NCBI RefSeq assembly: GCF_030247195.1
Contig: NC_080672.1
Location: forward strand, 29,891,906 to 29,955,905
From: Topomyia yanbarensis
Lineage: Eukaryota; Arthropoda; Insecta; Diptera; Culicidae
Length of the DNA: 64,000 nucleotides
Direction of reading: 5' to 3'
Part shown: positions 11,451-23,242 of the stretch, piece after piece
Position numbering within the stretch: position 1 is the stretch's first letter
Layout of the letters: every line of letters begins with the position of its first letter
Notes under the pieces: generated by a model
Told to the model about the DNA's origin: nothing
What the model saw: the letters and a program-made list of their open reading frames with translations, nothing else
Database searches by the model: none
Translations under genes and position numbers: made by a program

Positions 11451-12789
11451 TGATCACGGCGATCATCACCACTTGATGGCCACTACTGCAGGAGGCAGGT
11501 TACCGTCTTTTGTTCGTAGCATGATCACCAGCAAAACCAGCCAGCCCAATACTCCTTTTACTTTCCACCTTCAACGACCGGTCTGTTGTCGACGCCAAAA
11601 AAAGCAACAGCAATTAAATCATTATAAATCAGAGCTACTGACCCACGGAAACACCGCTAACTACTATCGGTTACTGCGAGCCATTTGTAACACATGTTTG
11701 CAACTTTTAGCGGTCAGCCCGGCTCGTCGTCCGAACCGCGTCCATGAGCATTTATATGTACACATTAAAAAGTTACGATCGTTCAGTTTCGTTGGAAATG
11801 CTGGAGACTGTCTAGAACCACCAAGGCGTATCCCGTTCTGAGTGGTGCCATGAAAATTAAAATCATCAAACGGGATTGCGAACCCGTTCGACATCCACCA
11901 GGAAGACATTGCTTATATACCTACCAGTCCATGATAGCATCACAGAAAATTGTCATCTATGCACCGAACACAAAAAAGCGGATGGCATTCCGCATGAGAC
12001 CGGACAAGATAAATTGCCTTCGCGGAAATGAAGGTCATTCATCGTCTGATGGTTTGCATTCGCTCGGTGTCTACGTCTCTCGTTCTCTGTTGGTTGGATG
12101 TCTGCGCTCAGATATAGCTTGGTAAATAGTGCCACACCAAGTGCAACCTACGTTTCGATTTTACAACCTGTAAAAGAGGTAGCGAAAATGTTGCGTGTAT
12201 GCATAGCTGCACCGCAGGTATCTTGGTCTACTATACATACATGTACTTTGGTCGTGTTTCAGTACTAATCAAAAAAAACTTAATTTGTCTTTCGCACGTA
12301 ACCGATAGCTGTACTGTGTGATACTTTTCGCGGTTGGCAGTACATTTTGAGGTTTTTATCTAAAGGAGCTTAGCGTGGATCATTGCGGTACACGTTTTAA
12401 CCGTACGACATGTACAGACACTAATACGCATGGAAGGGGATTGTTGATTCATTGCTGTCGTTGTGACAGTAGGTATCTGTTTTGTGGTCTGAATAAGCCG
12501 TAATATCTGCCTTAACCTTTTTTTTTGTCTGCTGCTAGTAAGAGTTCAAGGTCATTCATTCATATGTATACACAGCTTACAATGGTACTATGCTATATTT
12601 CACCCTAAGGAGGAAAATTTGGTAAAAACCAAAATTTCTCACTAGGGTGAAAATTTGTTGGTAAAACCAGTCTTTGTACAGGAGGGCACAAATTCTTATT
12701 TCATACTTAGTTGCGTTTCGGCTTCGCCTCATCAGAAACCGACACTAACTTATTGTCCGAATAGATTAAGCCAGCGCTAATCTAAATTC
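11451..12789. other. Intergenic stretch without a supported gene
   Basis: A 122-codon plus-strand open frame at 11473-11841 is rich in Arg, Gln and Leu and shows no domain. Overlapping frames on the other strand are equally open, so there is no strand-specific coding signal. I found nothing else that I can name. Confidence 0.35.
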
Positions 12790-13115
12790 TTCGTTGGATG
12801 CAATTGTATCTCAGTAATCGTTGTCTAGAAGTCAAGACAGGTGATTATGTATCCGAAGAGTTCTTCGCTTCATTCCGCAAGGCAGCCATTGATTTTTCTC
12901 CTGTATTTCAACGACGGAAACTGACGACCTCAAGTCATACCACAGACCTCAAGTCATACCACAGAATCCGGAATACTCATTATTCCAACAGTGTCCATCG
13001 AATTGAGACAGTACAGCGCAGATTTGTTCAGTTTGCCCTTCATCGACTACCTGGGGAACAACGATTAGCAGCGACCAAGTTTCGAAAGTCGTGGTTTACT
13101 TATCGGACTCGATAC
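12790..13115 (+). pseudogene. Reverse transcriptase relic with internal deletion
   Basis: The plus-strand frame at 12798-13130 begins with YLSNRCLEVKTGDYVSEEFF, which resembles the region just before the conserved GVPQGS motif of jockey-like reverse transcriptases. After a degenerate stretch it resumes with SVHRIETVQRRFVQFALHRL, which resembles the segment downstream of the catalytic region. The catalytic FADD block and the sequence between are absent, so this is an internally deleted, dead copy. A perfect 19-bp tandem duplication (GACCTCAAGTCATACCACA, near 12927 and 12946) sits at the join. The jockey-like assignment is from memory of family motifs. Confidence 0.6.
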
Positions 13116-13266
13116 ATTACATTGTTTTGAATCAATTTTTTTTGGTTTTAGCGTATGCTCATGTCTCTCTTGAAGCCTACTCCCAGGTCAGTTATACTGG
13201 GTAGCAACGTGAAAGTGATACACCTAAATTATTCCGTAACACTCAAAACATAATAATCAATAGTCT

Positions 13267-13469
13267 ACGAGTCATGTTTTGGTTAGAAAATTTTAGTTCC
13301 ACATTTTACCGCGCAGAGGGTGCCAACACTCAAGTAAGTAAGAAGCATTTTACAATAATTCTTCTGAACATCTCGATATTCTATCTCACTTCTGTGAAAA
13401 GATAGTGTTGGCGCCCTCTATGCGGTAACAGGTGGAACTAAAATTTTGTAACCAAAACATGACTCGTGT
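13267..13469. mobile_element. Hairpin (foldback) element
   Basis: Arms at about 13267-13332 and 13403-13469 are inverted repeats of about 65 bp with a ~70 bp loop. GAGTCATGTTTTGGTTA...AGTTCCAC on the left pairs with GTGGAACT...TAACCAAAACATGACTC on the right, and GAGGGTGCCAACACT pairs with AGTGTTGGCGCCCTC. CTTCTGAACAT also occurs as a direct repeat in the loop and just outside the right arm. This fits a small MITE; the true ends and a duplication were not fixed. Confidence 0.7.
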
Positions 13470-14340
13470 TACTTACTATAATTCTTCTGAACATACTATT
13501 GAGCTAAACCTAACGAGTATATCACAAAAATATATAGTTGGTGGGAGTCGAGAACTGATACACAAGCATGCACTGCACTATGGTCCCAAAACTGTATTTA
13601 GGAAGACAAAACTGTTTGCGCCTAAACCGTTGGTTTTAGATATATAGTATCTTCGGCAAACTTTCTTAGAACTTTCTTGTCGATTTTTTTTATATTAGTT
13701 GTGGTTAGGGTGTTCAAAGTATCAACTTCTTAGATATGTAAAATTCAGCTACATAATGTTCTACAAAGTCATAAATCAATTAAATTGTAGCAACTTTTCT
13801 GAAGAAACTATGTGGCTATCTCTAATGGTTCATGTGCTATGATTTTTGCAATATTTAAGGTAGGGTTGCTCTTTAAAAATTGGTTTTCTATTAATATCTT
13901 TTTATGTGTTAATTTCTCGATAATATTTTGTTCTAAAGATTTTTAGAACTTTTGTAAATACACATTTTTGCCGAAGCAATGAAGTTTGTATCTCTTTTGT
14001 TTGCATAGTTACAGGCGATTTTCAAAACAAAAATGTTTTTTTTCAAAGTTCTTACAACATTGCAAATGGATTTTCAATCTTTTAATTTCATTTGAAAGAT
14101 CGGAACTTTTCTAGTTTTTGGTAAAAAAAATTGCGGGAGCGTTATTTCTGTAAAAAAAGTAAGTAATTTTTGAAAATGGTGAATTTTTCAACAAAAATCG
14201 TCATAACCTTTCAAATAGTCGAGATAATAACTTTGTTACTTCAGCAAAAATATTCGCCAAACAAAGTTCTAAAAGAGCTGCCAACACGGTAAATTTTTTG
14301 TGCACCACAGATCGGAAAAAATTGTCCCAAATTCGTGAAT
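13470..14340. other. AT-rich intergenic DNA
   Basis: Low-GC sequence with many T and A runs and no long open frame. It has the texture of old repeat DNA, but I could not match it within the window. Confidence 0.4.
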
Positions 14341-15310
14341 AAAGTGCTACACAGCAAAAACAAATCTTGTAACTTTACATCTTGCCAGATGCACATAAAA
14401 GGATCGTCCCAATTCACATAAATTTACATTTAATTACGTGAGAAAATGTGAATTGTTCGGCTTTTCTTAGGTCATTCAGTCTGAAGTTTACATCAAAAGA
14501 GTCACAATGTTAAATTTTACATATCTAAGCATGTTAAATCCTATCATTAGACAGAAAAATGCGTCGCTACGTTGTTTATTTCAAATGTAATTTTCATTTT
14601 TTCTAAGAGTGTATGATTTCTGGAATGATCACGTTGCGTTACGAAATCAGGTTCAAAAATCATGTTTTTTTCTAATTATGTTCCTTTTCTCTTTAGTAAC
14701 GCTTATGTATCGCTATTATTCGTAGAGACATTTCTTTTTAATTAATGAACTTAAGTCACGTTTTCAGTTATACCATTACCACATCGATTTTCAGTACGCG
14801 AACTAGTTCATAACTACATGAACATTATTCATGAAATCAAAGGTTAAGTCGTGATTTAATTCATAGGTTTTGGAACATTATTTTGAATTCGACTTTGCGA
14901 CGTGAACTGATTTATTATTCGCTACATCTTGAACTTGATCTTGTTTTTGTGGTTGTGAATTCTCAAAATCACAACATATTTTCTCGTGAATCATGTCATG
15001 AAACCAGGAAAATTATTCTTGAACCCTTTCAATCAGTTCATAATTCAATATCCATGCTTGTGAAATAGTGCATAATATCATAAAAGGTTACTCATGTATA
15101 CGTGAACTGATTCATGATTTTTAGTAAATTATTCACAACTCACCATTCATACTCTCATGAACATAAATCACATCACTCTTCCAGAAAAATCCATCACGAA
15201 ACTCACGAATAAAATATCACGAAAACGTGACTATATATTACGAACATCGTGACTATGGATCTAAAATCATGAACAAAAATAGTGCTACTCTATCACAACA
15301 ATTCGATAGT
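14341..15310. repeat. AT-rich repeat with recurrent TCATGAA/CGTGAA words
   Basis: TTCATGA, CATGAAC, CGTGAACTGATT and related words recur on both strands over several hundred bases (for example near 14815-14835, 14900, 15105 and 15165-15270), so the region is rich in short inverted repeats. Possibly an old MITE; the ends are not visible. Confidence 0.4.
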
Positions 15311-16490
15311 AACCTACATTATTCTAAATAGTATTTCTAATAGTATTCCTTATAAATTTTAACTCCTCTAACAATGAATAGTAATGGTAATGACCTCCCG
15401 AGCAGAGTCTGATATCAAATTGAGAACTAAACTTGATTTTGTGATGTAGTAGGTAATGATTGCTCATGTTTATATCGTTTTGGTCGTTTTAACGGGTAAA
15501 AGATCAAAATCGAAAATTCGAATAAGTACTCAATTTTATGTTTGCCAAAGAAATAAAAACAAACTTTTTTTTCTAAAAAATGCAAAACATGTAAGCACAT
15601 CTAAATGAGATCAAAATATGATGTCATATCTGAAAAAGTTTAAACCGATATCAAAATAAGGTTTCAATTTAATAGCTAATATCAAAATATGATCTCTACT
15701 TACTGTAATTTCGATGTCCGACTTTGTTCGGGCTTTTTTTTTGTTATAGCTCTCCATACCAATCCTGCTGAGGCTTTTTGACACCATTCGACTTCTTTTC
15801 TGTTGGCTGGAACTTCTCGAAGATTAGTTCCGTAGACCCTATCATTTTGCTTGTTTAAGGTTTTCTCCACTGTGAATTACTTTTCGCCAGCAAAAATTAT
15901 GTTATGGGTAGCTTGCATCTAAGCAGCACTCGAGATCTGGCGACCCTATCGGAAATATTTTTGTGGGATAATTCGTGGATTTTTTTTTGAAAATTGAATA
16001 GAAAAGGTTTTTTTTATGACTCATGTTTATTTCATGGACCATTTTTCTTGCCGAACGGGCTGGGTATCTCCAGAATCGCTCCTTCACTGCTTTAAATATC
16101 ATCGAAGTCCGTACACACCGTTTTCACCAGAATTCTGCTGAGGAACAACCGTGCCAGTACCCTCGAAGCGTTTGATAGTCATGTAGATGAATAGTCTGCT
16201 CAAATTTTAGTGCGACAGCAGTCTTCTAGTTTCGACGTTTGTGAGCCCTTGAAAATGCAAAATTCTTATTTGTTCTCTATATGAATTCATTCTAAATTTC
16301 TCGTGAATAGAACACGTACAGCTCATTTATTGTTTCTGAATTAAGTGTTAACATATAACTGTTTCAAAACATACAGAGGGGTTACTCGATCTGTAGCAGG
16401 AATTAAAGCGAAGGGCTCTCATATGAGTGTATCACTTTCACTTTGCCACCCTGTAATTTGCGGGTCAATGCCTGACCAGAGGTGGCAACC
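15311..16490. other. Intergenic stretch without a supported gene
   Basis: AT-rich, with only short frames on either strand. A frame on the minus strand at 15902-16102 has no recognisable features. Confidence 0.4.
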
Positions 16491-16493
16491 CTA

Positions 16494-16536
16494 ATTCCAA
16501 AGTTTAATTTTTTCCTACATAATAAAACTTTGGAAT
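16494..16536. repeat. Perfect 12-bp inverted repeat
   Basis: ATTCCAAAGTTT at 16494-16505 is exactly complementary to AAACTTTGGAAT at 16525-16536, with a 19-nt loop. It could be the tip of a small MITE or chance; no larger structure was traced. Confidence 0.6.
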
Positions 16537-17616
16537 GTTGTCACGGCTCTAACTCTACAATTAGTCATTTTAAGCATTTAATCGCCGTACTTTTGACATG
16601 ATTCTTCTATCCAAAAAAATCGGAATGCTATTTATTGACTTTATGCCGACTTCAAAACATGCAATCCTGTTTCCAATGAATGCAATTTTATAGCACATTC
16701 CATACATCGTATTTTGAAGTGCGGAAACGGTAATAAAAGTGAGCAATTACATTAAATCAAATTGATATCTGAGATGCACTTAGTTCTAATGATGCAAGTG
16801 TGCCTCCAACACCAAGGTGATCCAACTGGCAGGCCGGGATCCCTTCTCCATTTACCAAGTCAGACTTCTATGGAGTTCAGTACTAAAAGCATATAAATGG
16901 AAGTTCGAAAAGATCAATGAAATTATCGTAAAAAGCCAATACAAATTGCACACAAAGTTTTCCGTTATCAGACTTCGCGACATGATTTACGCGACAAATG
17001 AAAAATGTTCACTGTTTGATTCCACGACCACCCAGCGAGGCCAAGCTCCCATATAATGACTAATTTTCCAGCGTGCATCATTATATTATATAGCTGCACA
17101 CTATTATTTACCGTTCATGTAATTTATTCTTCATACTCTGTCGCTTCGCGAACACATGCGATGGTGGTGGCTTTGCTCCACTCGCGGCACACAACCGCGA
17201 CAGCTGATCGATCACACAGTTTTCGGCCTCAGGTAGGTGACATAATAATTTTATGAGTTGCTTACTCTTTACGCTCAGATCTCATTAATTTTGCCACAAA
17301 TTGTCTGCTCCGATTTAATCTGCTTTGATAAAACCAAAATAACAGTTGCTCGCGCAACAAAGTAACGATGCGTCCAAACTTGCGAAAAGAAAATCAAAAT
17401 TTATATATGTATCATCGCTTTCGATCCCATAAGCACTTCAAGTAGTTTTAAAAATAGCTCTACCTTTGCCGATCGTTCGGTGCCATTGACTTGTCCAAGT
17501 GGTGATAGCGCGTATGTTCCTCAACAACTTAACGCGCAACCAACGGTTGTGGAGGAAAAATAAAACGAAATCGAATATCCGCTGGAAAGCCGGCTTTTTT
17601 CAAGGTTGGTCGTTGT
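16537..17616. other. Intergenic stretch without a supported gene
   Basis: AT-rich. Two short plus-strand frames (16817-17056 and 17056-17256) abut but have no recognisable domain; the second has one hydrophobic segment. No splice or repeat evidence supports them. Confidence 0.35.
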
Positions 17617-17928
17617 TCAATTTGGTTCATTAAAGGTGAGCTCGTCCGGCGTGTGGGATGGGGCGGATAACTGACGCGATACTAACCGTAAGATTGGCAG
17701 TGAGAATCTTTGAAAGTATATCTTCATATGGGGTGCCAGTCCAGGCATGTTGGCCGATGGATAACAAGCGGCGACATTTATGGTATCACGGATTGGCGTT
17801 GATTTCCAATCGGGTTCCACGAGATGGCAAACATCGAAAATGTGGAGGAAGCCAGCCAGCTCTTGGATATGTATTAGATTGCCGAGCTGCGCGTGGGTCG
17901 ACTTCAATTTATCGCTCAGAGGTTCCAT
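17617..17928 (-). other. Unidentified open frame, possible exon or pseudogene fragment
   Basis: A minus-strand frame of 103 codons with protein-like composition (HAQLGNLIHIQELAGFLHIF, CHLVEPDWKSTPIRDTINVA). The sequence CTTACG|GTTAGT near 17690 could be a splice donor, which would end an exon there. The opposite strand is also open (17658-18008), which weakens the case. I do not recognise a family. Treat it as a candidate only. Confidence 0.2.
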
Positions 17929-18009
17929 ATCAAGATATGATCAGTGGGTCGATATGTGCGCAAACTAGTTTCTGCAACTATACATTTCGGGAAACTTGCA
18001 CTGCTTAAC

Positions 18010-19055
18010 ATTGACCAGTTCATGGTGAGGCTGTGTCGATTATAAGCATGAGGAATGTGTGAATAAAAATATTTAAAATCTTCATAATTCAAGGACATTT
18101 CCATTCCAATTGATATGAATATACGAGCAATACAATTTAAAAAAGGCTTGAGAAAACTCAAACCGACATATTCCCGTAGGAAAGATGAGATAAACTAGAA
18201 TCACCTAATTCAAGAATATTAATGGTTTCCTTGCGACTCAATTGTATTATTTCAGCCGTTGATGGGTAACATTTACTTTATTCCTCACTGGAACTGAAAA
18301 GTAAAACAATCAAAATCTGCATTAAAAGACTCAATCTATTCATTCTATTATACGCCACTAGGTGAATGAATCAGTTACTACTCTGCTACGACAGATCATT
18401 TTTCCAGCGGTTGATTTTATCCAACTCTCCGAAAACATTCGTTGGGAAGTTGTACGTATTGCATTGGTTGTTGGATGTGGTTGTGGTTTTTTTGAAATTG
18501 ATTCAATTTCACGCAACCCACAGCACATACTATCTAGCCACGAATGCGTAGATATAGTTTGCCCAACGTCGTCGCGTCGTTCTGTGTGTGAAACACATTT
18601 CCATATGAATATGAAGAACGCTGCGATGACTAAATTCGACGCGGGGACTATAGAGATTACAGTCAGTGCGATCACTAGGGGGGAATCTCTCTGAAACTAA
18701 ATAAATTTGTTAACTTTTGCCGTTTGTGTATAATCTCAGCGAGTTTTATCAAGTCTTGTCTATTTCGCTGAACTTTTACTATCCCGCCGCAACTGTTCCT
18801 TCACCGACTCCAAATTAGTTTATCATACTTGATAAACTTAAGACGATGCTTTTAGTGATTTTCCATTTGAACGATCATTGCATACTGCTCTTTCGTTAGA
18901 ATTCGGTAAAACATGTACCTGGACACAAGGACATTCCTTTGTACGGATTTTTTTTTCGTAATTCGACTTTTTGACACGACTCATTGCGGTAACTTAGCGG
19001 AGCCGTGGGTCTATTAAATTATTGCAATATGTAAAAATAAAAAAATGACAAAAAA
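18010..19055. other. Intergenic stretch without a supported gene
   Basis: Both strands are open around 18358-18694 (about 105-110 codons each), with no domain on either side. The remainder is AT-rich with no recognisable repeat. Confidence 0.35.
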
Positions 19056-19061
19056 ATCTTT

Positions 19062-20045
19062 TCAACTATGCTTTGGGTCTCGTTCACGCAACTTTCTATT
19101 GCGCGAGGAGATCTTCTTTCGCGGTAGGGTAATATTTGTCTGCTCACCTAGTGCACCTTGTGGGTCGATTAATTTTCTCTGGTTGCCGTCAATGTTCTCA
19201 TGTTCATGATCAGATGTTCCTCCTTTCTTGTAGCCCTTACGAGTTTCGTGAGTATAGTCGTTGTCTTTAGCATTGACTTCCTCGCGGATGGTGGTAGCAG
19301 TGGATTTTGAAGCATTATATGCTGCTTTTACAGTTGTTATTATGGCTTGAACAGCTGCCATACAATTGTCAACCGTTTGTGGTTCTGGTGATGGTATTGA
19401 AGATTATGTTTCGGATTGGTTTGCCAAAGATGCATTCTCCTCATCATCTTCCGCCCAAGGTGTTCAGTGGTGTGCCGTCTGGTAGCAGTACTTGCACGTA
19501 GGAGTCTGACCTTCGTGGGTACATAGCGTGTTCTGTTTAATGTTTGTTCCGTTAGATATGAATTGTACACTCAAGTGGGAGGGAATAGGTCTTTCCACTC
19601 GCATCCTCACCACAAGAACACCGTTGGGTGTACCCGGGAAAAAGTTTCTCCAAGTATCAGGTGTAACGGATTCCACTTCTCCGAATTGCGACATGTATTT
19701 TGTAATTGATTCACGGGGAGTACACGATGACAAATTGTGAAGCCTCACATCTATATAATCATTTTCTTAGTATACTGGGATCTTCATTTCAACACTGTCG
19801 CTTTCAATCACGTAATCTGTGAATCTCTTTGCTTTGCTTGGTCTAACGTGATAAATGATATGAATACTGCACTGCGCACGAGTGATGATATTGAAAATAG
19901 GAGACATCCTTAAGCATAAGCTTCATGTTTACCTTCGGAAAATGTTCCAGCTCACGGAGACTCGGTCGTGTAGAACAAAATCTCAAGTCAACAACCACTG
20001 TGTTGGGTCGAAGCAGCGCTTTTTCATCAAATTCACTCATAATGG
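19062..20045 (-). pseudogene. Non-LTR retrotransposon ORF1 relic
   Basis: Minus-strand remains of an ORF1 broken into several frames. Reading 5' to 3' on that strand: a start-like piece MSEFDEKALLRPNTVVVDLR (20040-19843); then MRLHNLSSCTPRESITKYMS continuing to RNFFPGTPNGVLVVRMRVER and CTHEGQTPTCKYCYQTAHH (19748-19464), a degraded nucleic-acid-binding region with a CxxC pair; and a basic tail with KKISSRNRKLRERDPK (19361-19062). At least two frameshifts separate the pieces. Sequence relatives lie at 29258-29690, 34570-35420 and 49060-49340. ORF1 proteins of this kind bind element RNA. The family name is not known to me. Confidence 0.65.
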
Positions 20046-20789
20046 CAAGACAACATAAAATGGTTCTTTTGTTCCATACACTAATTGTCGCTCACTTTGC
20101 TCGTTTGTTGCTCTAACTTGTCAGAGGTAAAAGTAGATCGAACGGTTTTCTTTGTTCTTAAGACAATGCACACAAGATAAAAGCACTATATTGTGGTTCG
20201 TTGTGTGCTGGCTCAGCAGCAGAGTGTCGTGATCGGTGTCTTTGGTGGTTATAAATCGACTGACATTTCTACGGATTGTTTCTAAACGTTTACTATACTA
20301 TTATCATTTTCTGCAAATCTGGTACCTGGAAACAATGGCCTCTCTTAGTTCTTAGTCCAACACACCTTAAGCGAATTATAAGTTTTAAGCTCTACTAAAA
20401 ACTTTTTGAAAGCTTGATACAGAAATTAAACCTACGGGAATAGAAGGTTCTAAACTCATATTTTAATTAAGGTCTGTATCCAATATAAGCCATCCACTGA
20501 TTTTTTAATTCAAACCTTATACACAATGAAATTCTATTCAAACAAACGCAGCAACATATTGCTTGCCGTACCGGCTTTTTTTCGACCAAATTTCTTTACA
20601 AGGATCGAGCTGTCCGCATCACTTACAGTCTCTCCTACAACGACGATATAATGTGAACCTGGAAGGTGTTTGAGTCCTCTCTCACATGGGCCTCGTCGAT
20701 CATGAAAACAAAAGCATGTGGTTGCTGCCAAACCCACGAATACAATTTTTGGGGACCTTGTTGCAGATTTTTTCTGCTTTTTGTTTGGT
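20046..20789. other. Intergenic stretch without a supported gene
   Basis: AT-rich, with short frames only. I saw no repeat or RNA gene. Confidence 0.4.
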
Positions 20790-20966
20790 GATTTACTACT
20801 TTTTTATTTCGATTATAGAGGATTAACCTTACGGTCATTCGCCATTTTGTTGGGTAGAGAAATCTCTTTGGAAAAATCTCTAACCCTATGTGCGGGGCTG
20901 GGAATTGAATCCAGGCGAGCTGCGTACAAGACAATCGATATACCAACTACGCTATCTCCACCAGAG
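20790..20966 (-). mobile_element. tRNA-derived SINE
   Basis: On the minus strand the head reads GGTGGAGATAGCGTAGTTGG. It contains a pol III A box (TAGCGTAGTTGG, near 20950) and, about 45 bp on, a B box-like GGATTCAATTCC (near 20908). These spacings are those of a tRNA-derived promoter. A non-tRNA body follows (ATAGGGTTAGAGATTTTTCC), ending in an A-rich tail (AATAAAAAAGTAGTAAATC) near 20800. This matches the layout of mosquito tRNA-derived SINEs such as Feilai; the family assignment is inferred. I could not define a clean target-site duplication. Confidence 0.65.
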
Positions 20967-22140
20967 TTAAAAATATTCAAATTCATTGAATGAAAATTGA
21001 TCATATTCAGCCGCATTCATTTTCAATATTCAGTGACGCAGCTGAAAACGTCAAACGAACAAACCGCCCATTCATCCATGCAGATTTTCATTCGTCTCCG
21101 ATTATTACACGAAGCGCCCGTGCAGCAACGAATCAAATGCACCAAAGTAGGCCCTGGTACAATGTAAGCGATGATGATTGTTGTTTCATATGCTTTACCG
21201 GCATTTGAAAACATTTTCCTAGATAAATAGCGAAATGAATATATTGTACGATATTCAACTGAATGAATAACATGGATATTTGAATGAAAAATTTTTCTAT
21301 TCACCGCGAGTAGCATCAGGTTCATTTTCAACCGTCAACAAAGAGCTTCGATTATTTTTAACTCTGATCTCCACCCCCGATTTTCGACTTTTTGTAGGTT
21401 TCTAGATACGTTGAAGTTTTCCAACACTCGTTCGCATCGACGTTTATTTACATGTATTCCCCCTTATTAAAGATATTATAATTTTATGCGTCTTCCTGCC
21501 AGTTGATCCAAATTTGCATATGATGTAATTTACAACTGCGTGACGAATTCCAAGCGACAATTTCCACATTGTTACACCCCTTCCACTTAGCCCTGTGTGT
21601 AGAACCTTAATTCCCACTCTTCCTATTCAATGATCATCTCGCACTGAAATTAAGCGTTAAAATGCCCAAAATCTAACTTGTTTCAGACGTTAGATAGATT
21701 GAAGCAGAGCGTTGTGCTTTCTGATCAACAGTTCAAAATAGTCCTCAAAGGTGCAATACGAAGATCGGATGTACACAGAAACATAACCATCACCAGGAGA
21801 TGTCCATGCTTCTTGGTTTCGCCGACGACATTCGCGTTGATCGCAGAGCAGTGGAAGAGGTATTTTTGCCTTCTGAAAACGATGCGACAATCGGACTGCT
21901 CAAAGACACAGTACATGGTAGCTAGTAGAAAGCAGGGCAGTCTGAACGGTGTTGGTTCCGAGGTTGAAATCGATGGAGGTACGGTACAAGGTTGTCGACG
22001 AATTTATAAATCTTTTAATATTAGTGATATGCGATAGCGATATTAGCCGCGAGGTAAAAAGGTGTGTTGCGCCTGCGAATCGGACTTTCTGTAGTATACG
22101 TATAGTCAGTCCCGTAGTCTACAGATGCGCACAAAAATAC
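20967..22140. other. Intergenic stretch with TTCATT/AATGAA repeats
   Basis: From 20985 to 21330, ATTCATTTTCAA-type words occur on both strands (near 21014 and 21318 among others), suggesting a small old inverted-repeat element. A 119-codon frame at 21678-22037 has no recognisable domain and overlaps equally open minus-strand frames. Confidence 0.35.
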
Positions 22141-22142
22141 TC

Positions 22143-22560
22143 TATAGGGGGAAGTGGTCCAATTCGGACCGCTGGCCAATTCGAACCCCGAGGTGTTTCT
22201 CAGCTATGGTAAAATTATGAAAAGCGTATATATCATTTTCAGTGCTGTCATGTAGCTCTGTTTTATCTCACAAAATTTTACGGTTCTCAGTTTTCGTGTG
22301 TGTGCGCTAGGGGCGAATGTTGTTTAGGAGCGCTTTTTTGAAAAATGTGTAAGCCAAAAAACAAGATTTTTGTTGGCAACAACAATATATTATAAGACAA
22401 ATGCATAATCGTGATTTTGGATCTGCTGGATATCTTTTATTTAATATCTTGTTTTGGGCGAGACTATCAACTGTTTTCGTTTAATCGGTGTGTGAATAAT
22501 AGAATATGGGATGGTCCTATTCGGACCTTTTGCCGTATATACTACCCTTTAAGAGGAAAA
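22143..22560. repeat. Element with GGTCC.ATTCGGACC ends (tentative)
   Basis: AAGTGGTCCAATTCGGACC near 22152 and GATGGTCCTATTCGGACC near 22511 bracket ~370 bp of AT-rich sequence. Each block is itself a short palindrome. They may be the ends or internal subrepeats of a non-autonomous element. Confidence 0.35.
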
Positions 22561-22943
22561 TGTGCGCAGTCAGTCGAACTTTTAGGAAAAACATAAGTAG
22601 TTGTAAATTTATTGCTGGTTAAACAGTTTCATTTCACTTAGTAACATTCAATGCTGGACTTTAAACAATGTACAGTTTGCAGGATTGTTACGAAGATAGC
22701 GTAGAGTGAGATCAGAGCATAAGGAGTACCATGAGCCAGTGTCACGAAAGCTGGACTAGAGTAGAGTAGCTGCATTTTCAGGATACTGACTCGGACAAAA
22801 CATTATCCACGGCTTCAATGAATATTGTAATTCAATATATTTTAGTAAGCTGCGTGAAATTTTTACCTTCTGTTTACAAAAGTTTACAACCAATTTTCGA
22901 CGCACAGAATTTTTCCGGCGATTATTTGCTGGTGCGTGCTAAG

Positions 22944-22955
22944 AACATATTCCTT
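22944..22955. repeat. 5' target-site duplication of the retrotransposon
   Basis: AACATATTCCTT, repeated exactly at 29064-29075 after the A-rich tail. The leading A could belong to the tail, so the certain duplication is 11-12 bp. Confidence 0.9.
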
Positions 22956-23242
22956 CATTCGTTTTCGAGCTCTCCATCGAGACAGAGGTTGTTTTTTCTA
23001 GTCCGTAGTGCTGTGTGAGGCGATAAAGAATAGTTTTAATCCGCATTCAAGGTTATTTTGCCAGTTCGGTTCGGTCCTCAGTCTTTTGTTCGCGTGTGAG
23101 GATTAAACAATAGCCAGCTGTATAAGCTGGATCGGTTCGTCGTTGGACACCAGTTTAAAGCTAAGTGGTTTTTGTCTTTTGTAACACATTTATTGCTTTC
23201 TTCCGTCTGCGCGGGCGCTGACCCCGTGCGTTGACGTTTTCT
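22956..23242 (+). promoter_or_regulatory. Retrotransposon 5' UTR / internal promoter region
   Basis: The stretch between the element start (CATTCGTTTTCGAGC) and the ORF1 ATG. Full-length non-LTR elements carry an internal pol II promoter at the 5' end. I see no TATA box and infer the role from position only. Confidence 0.5.
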
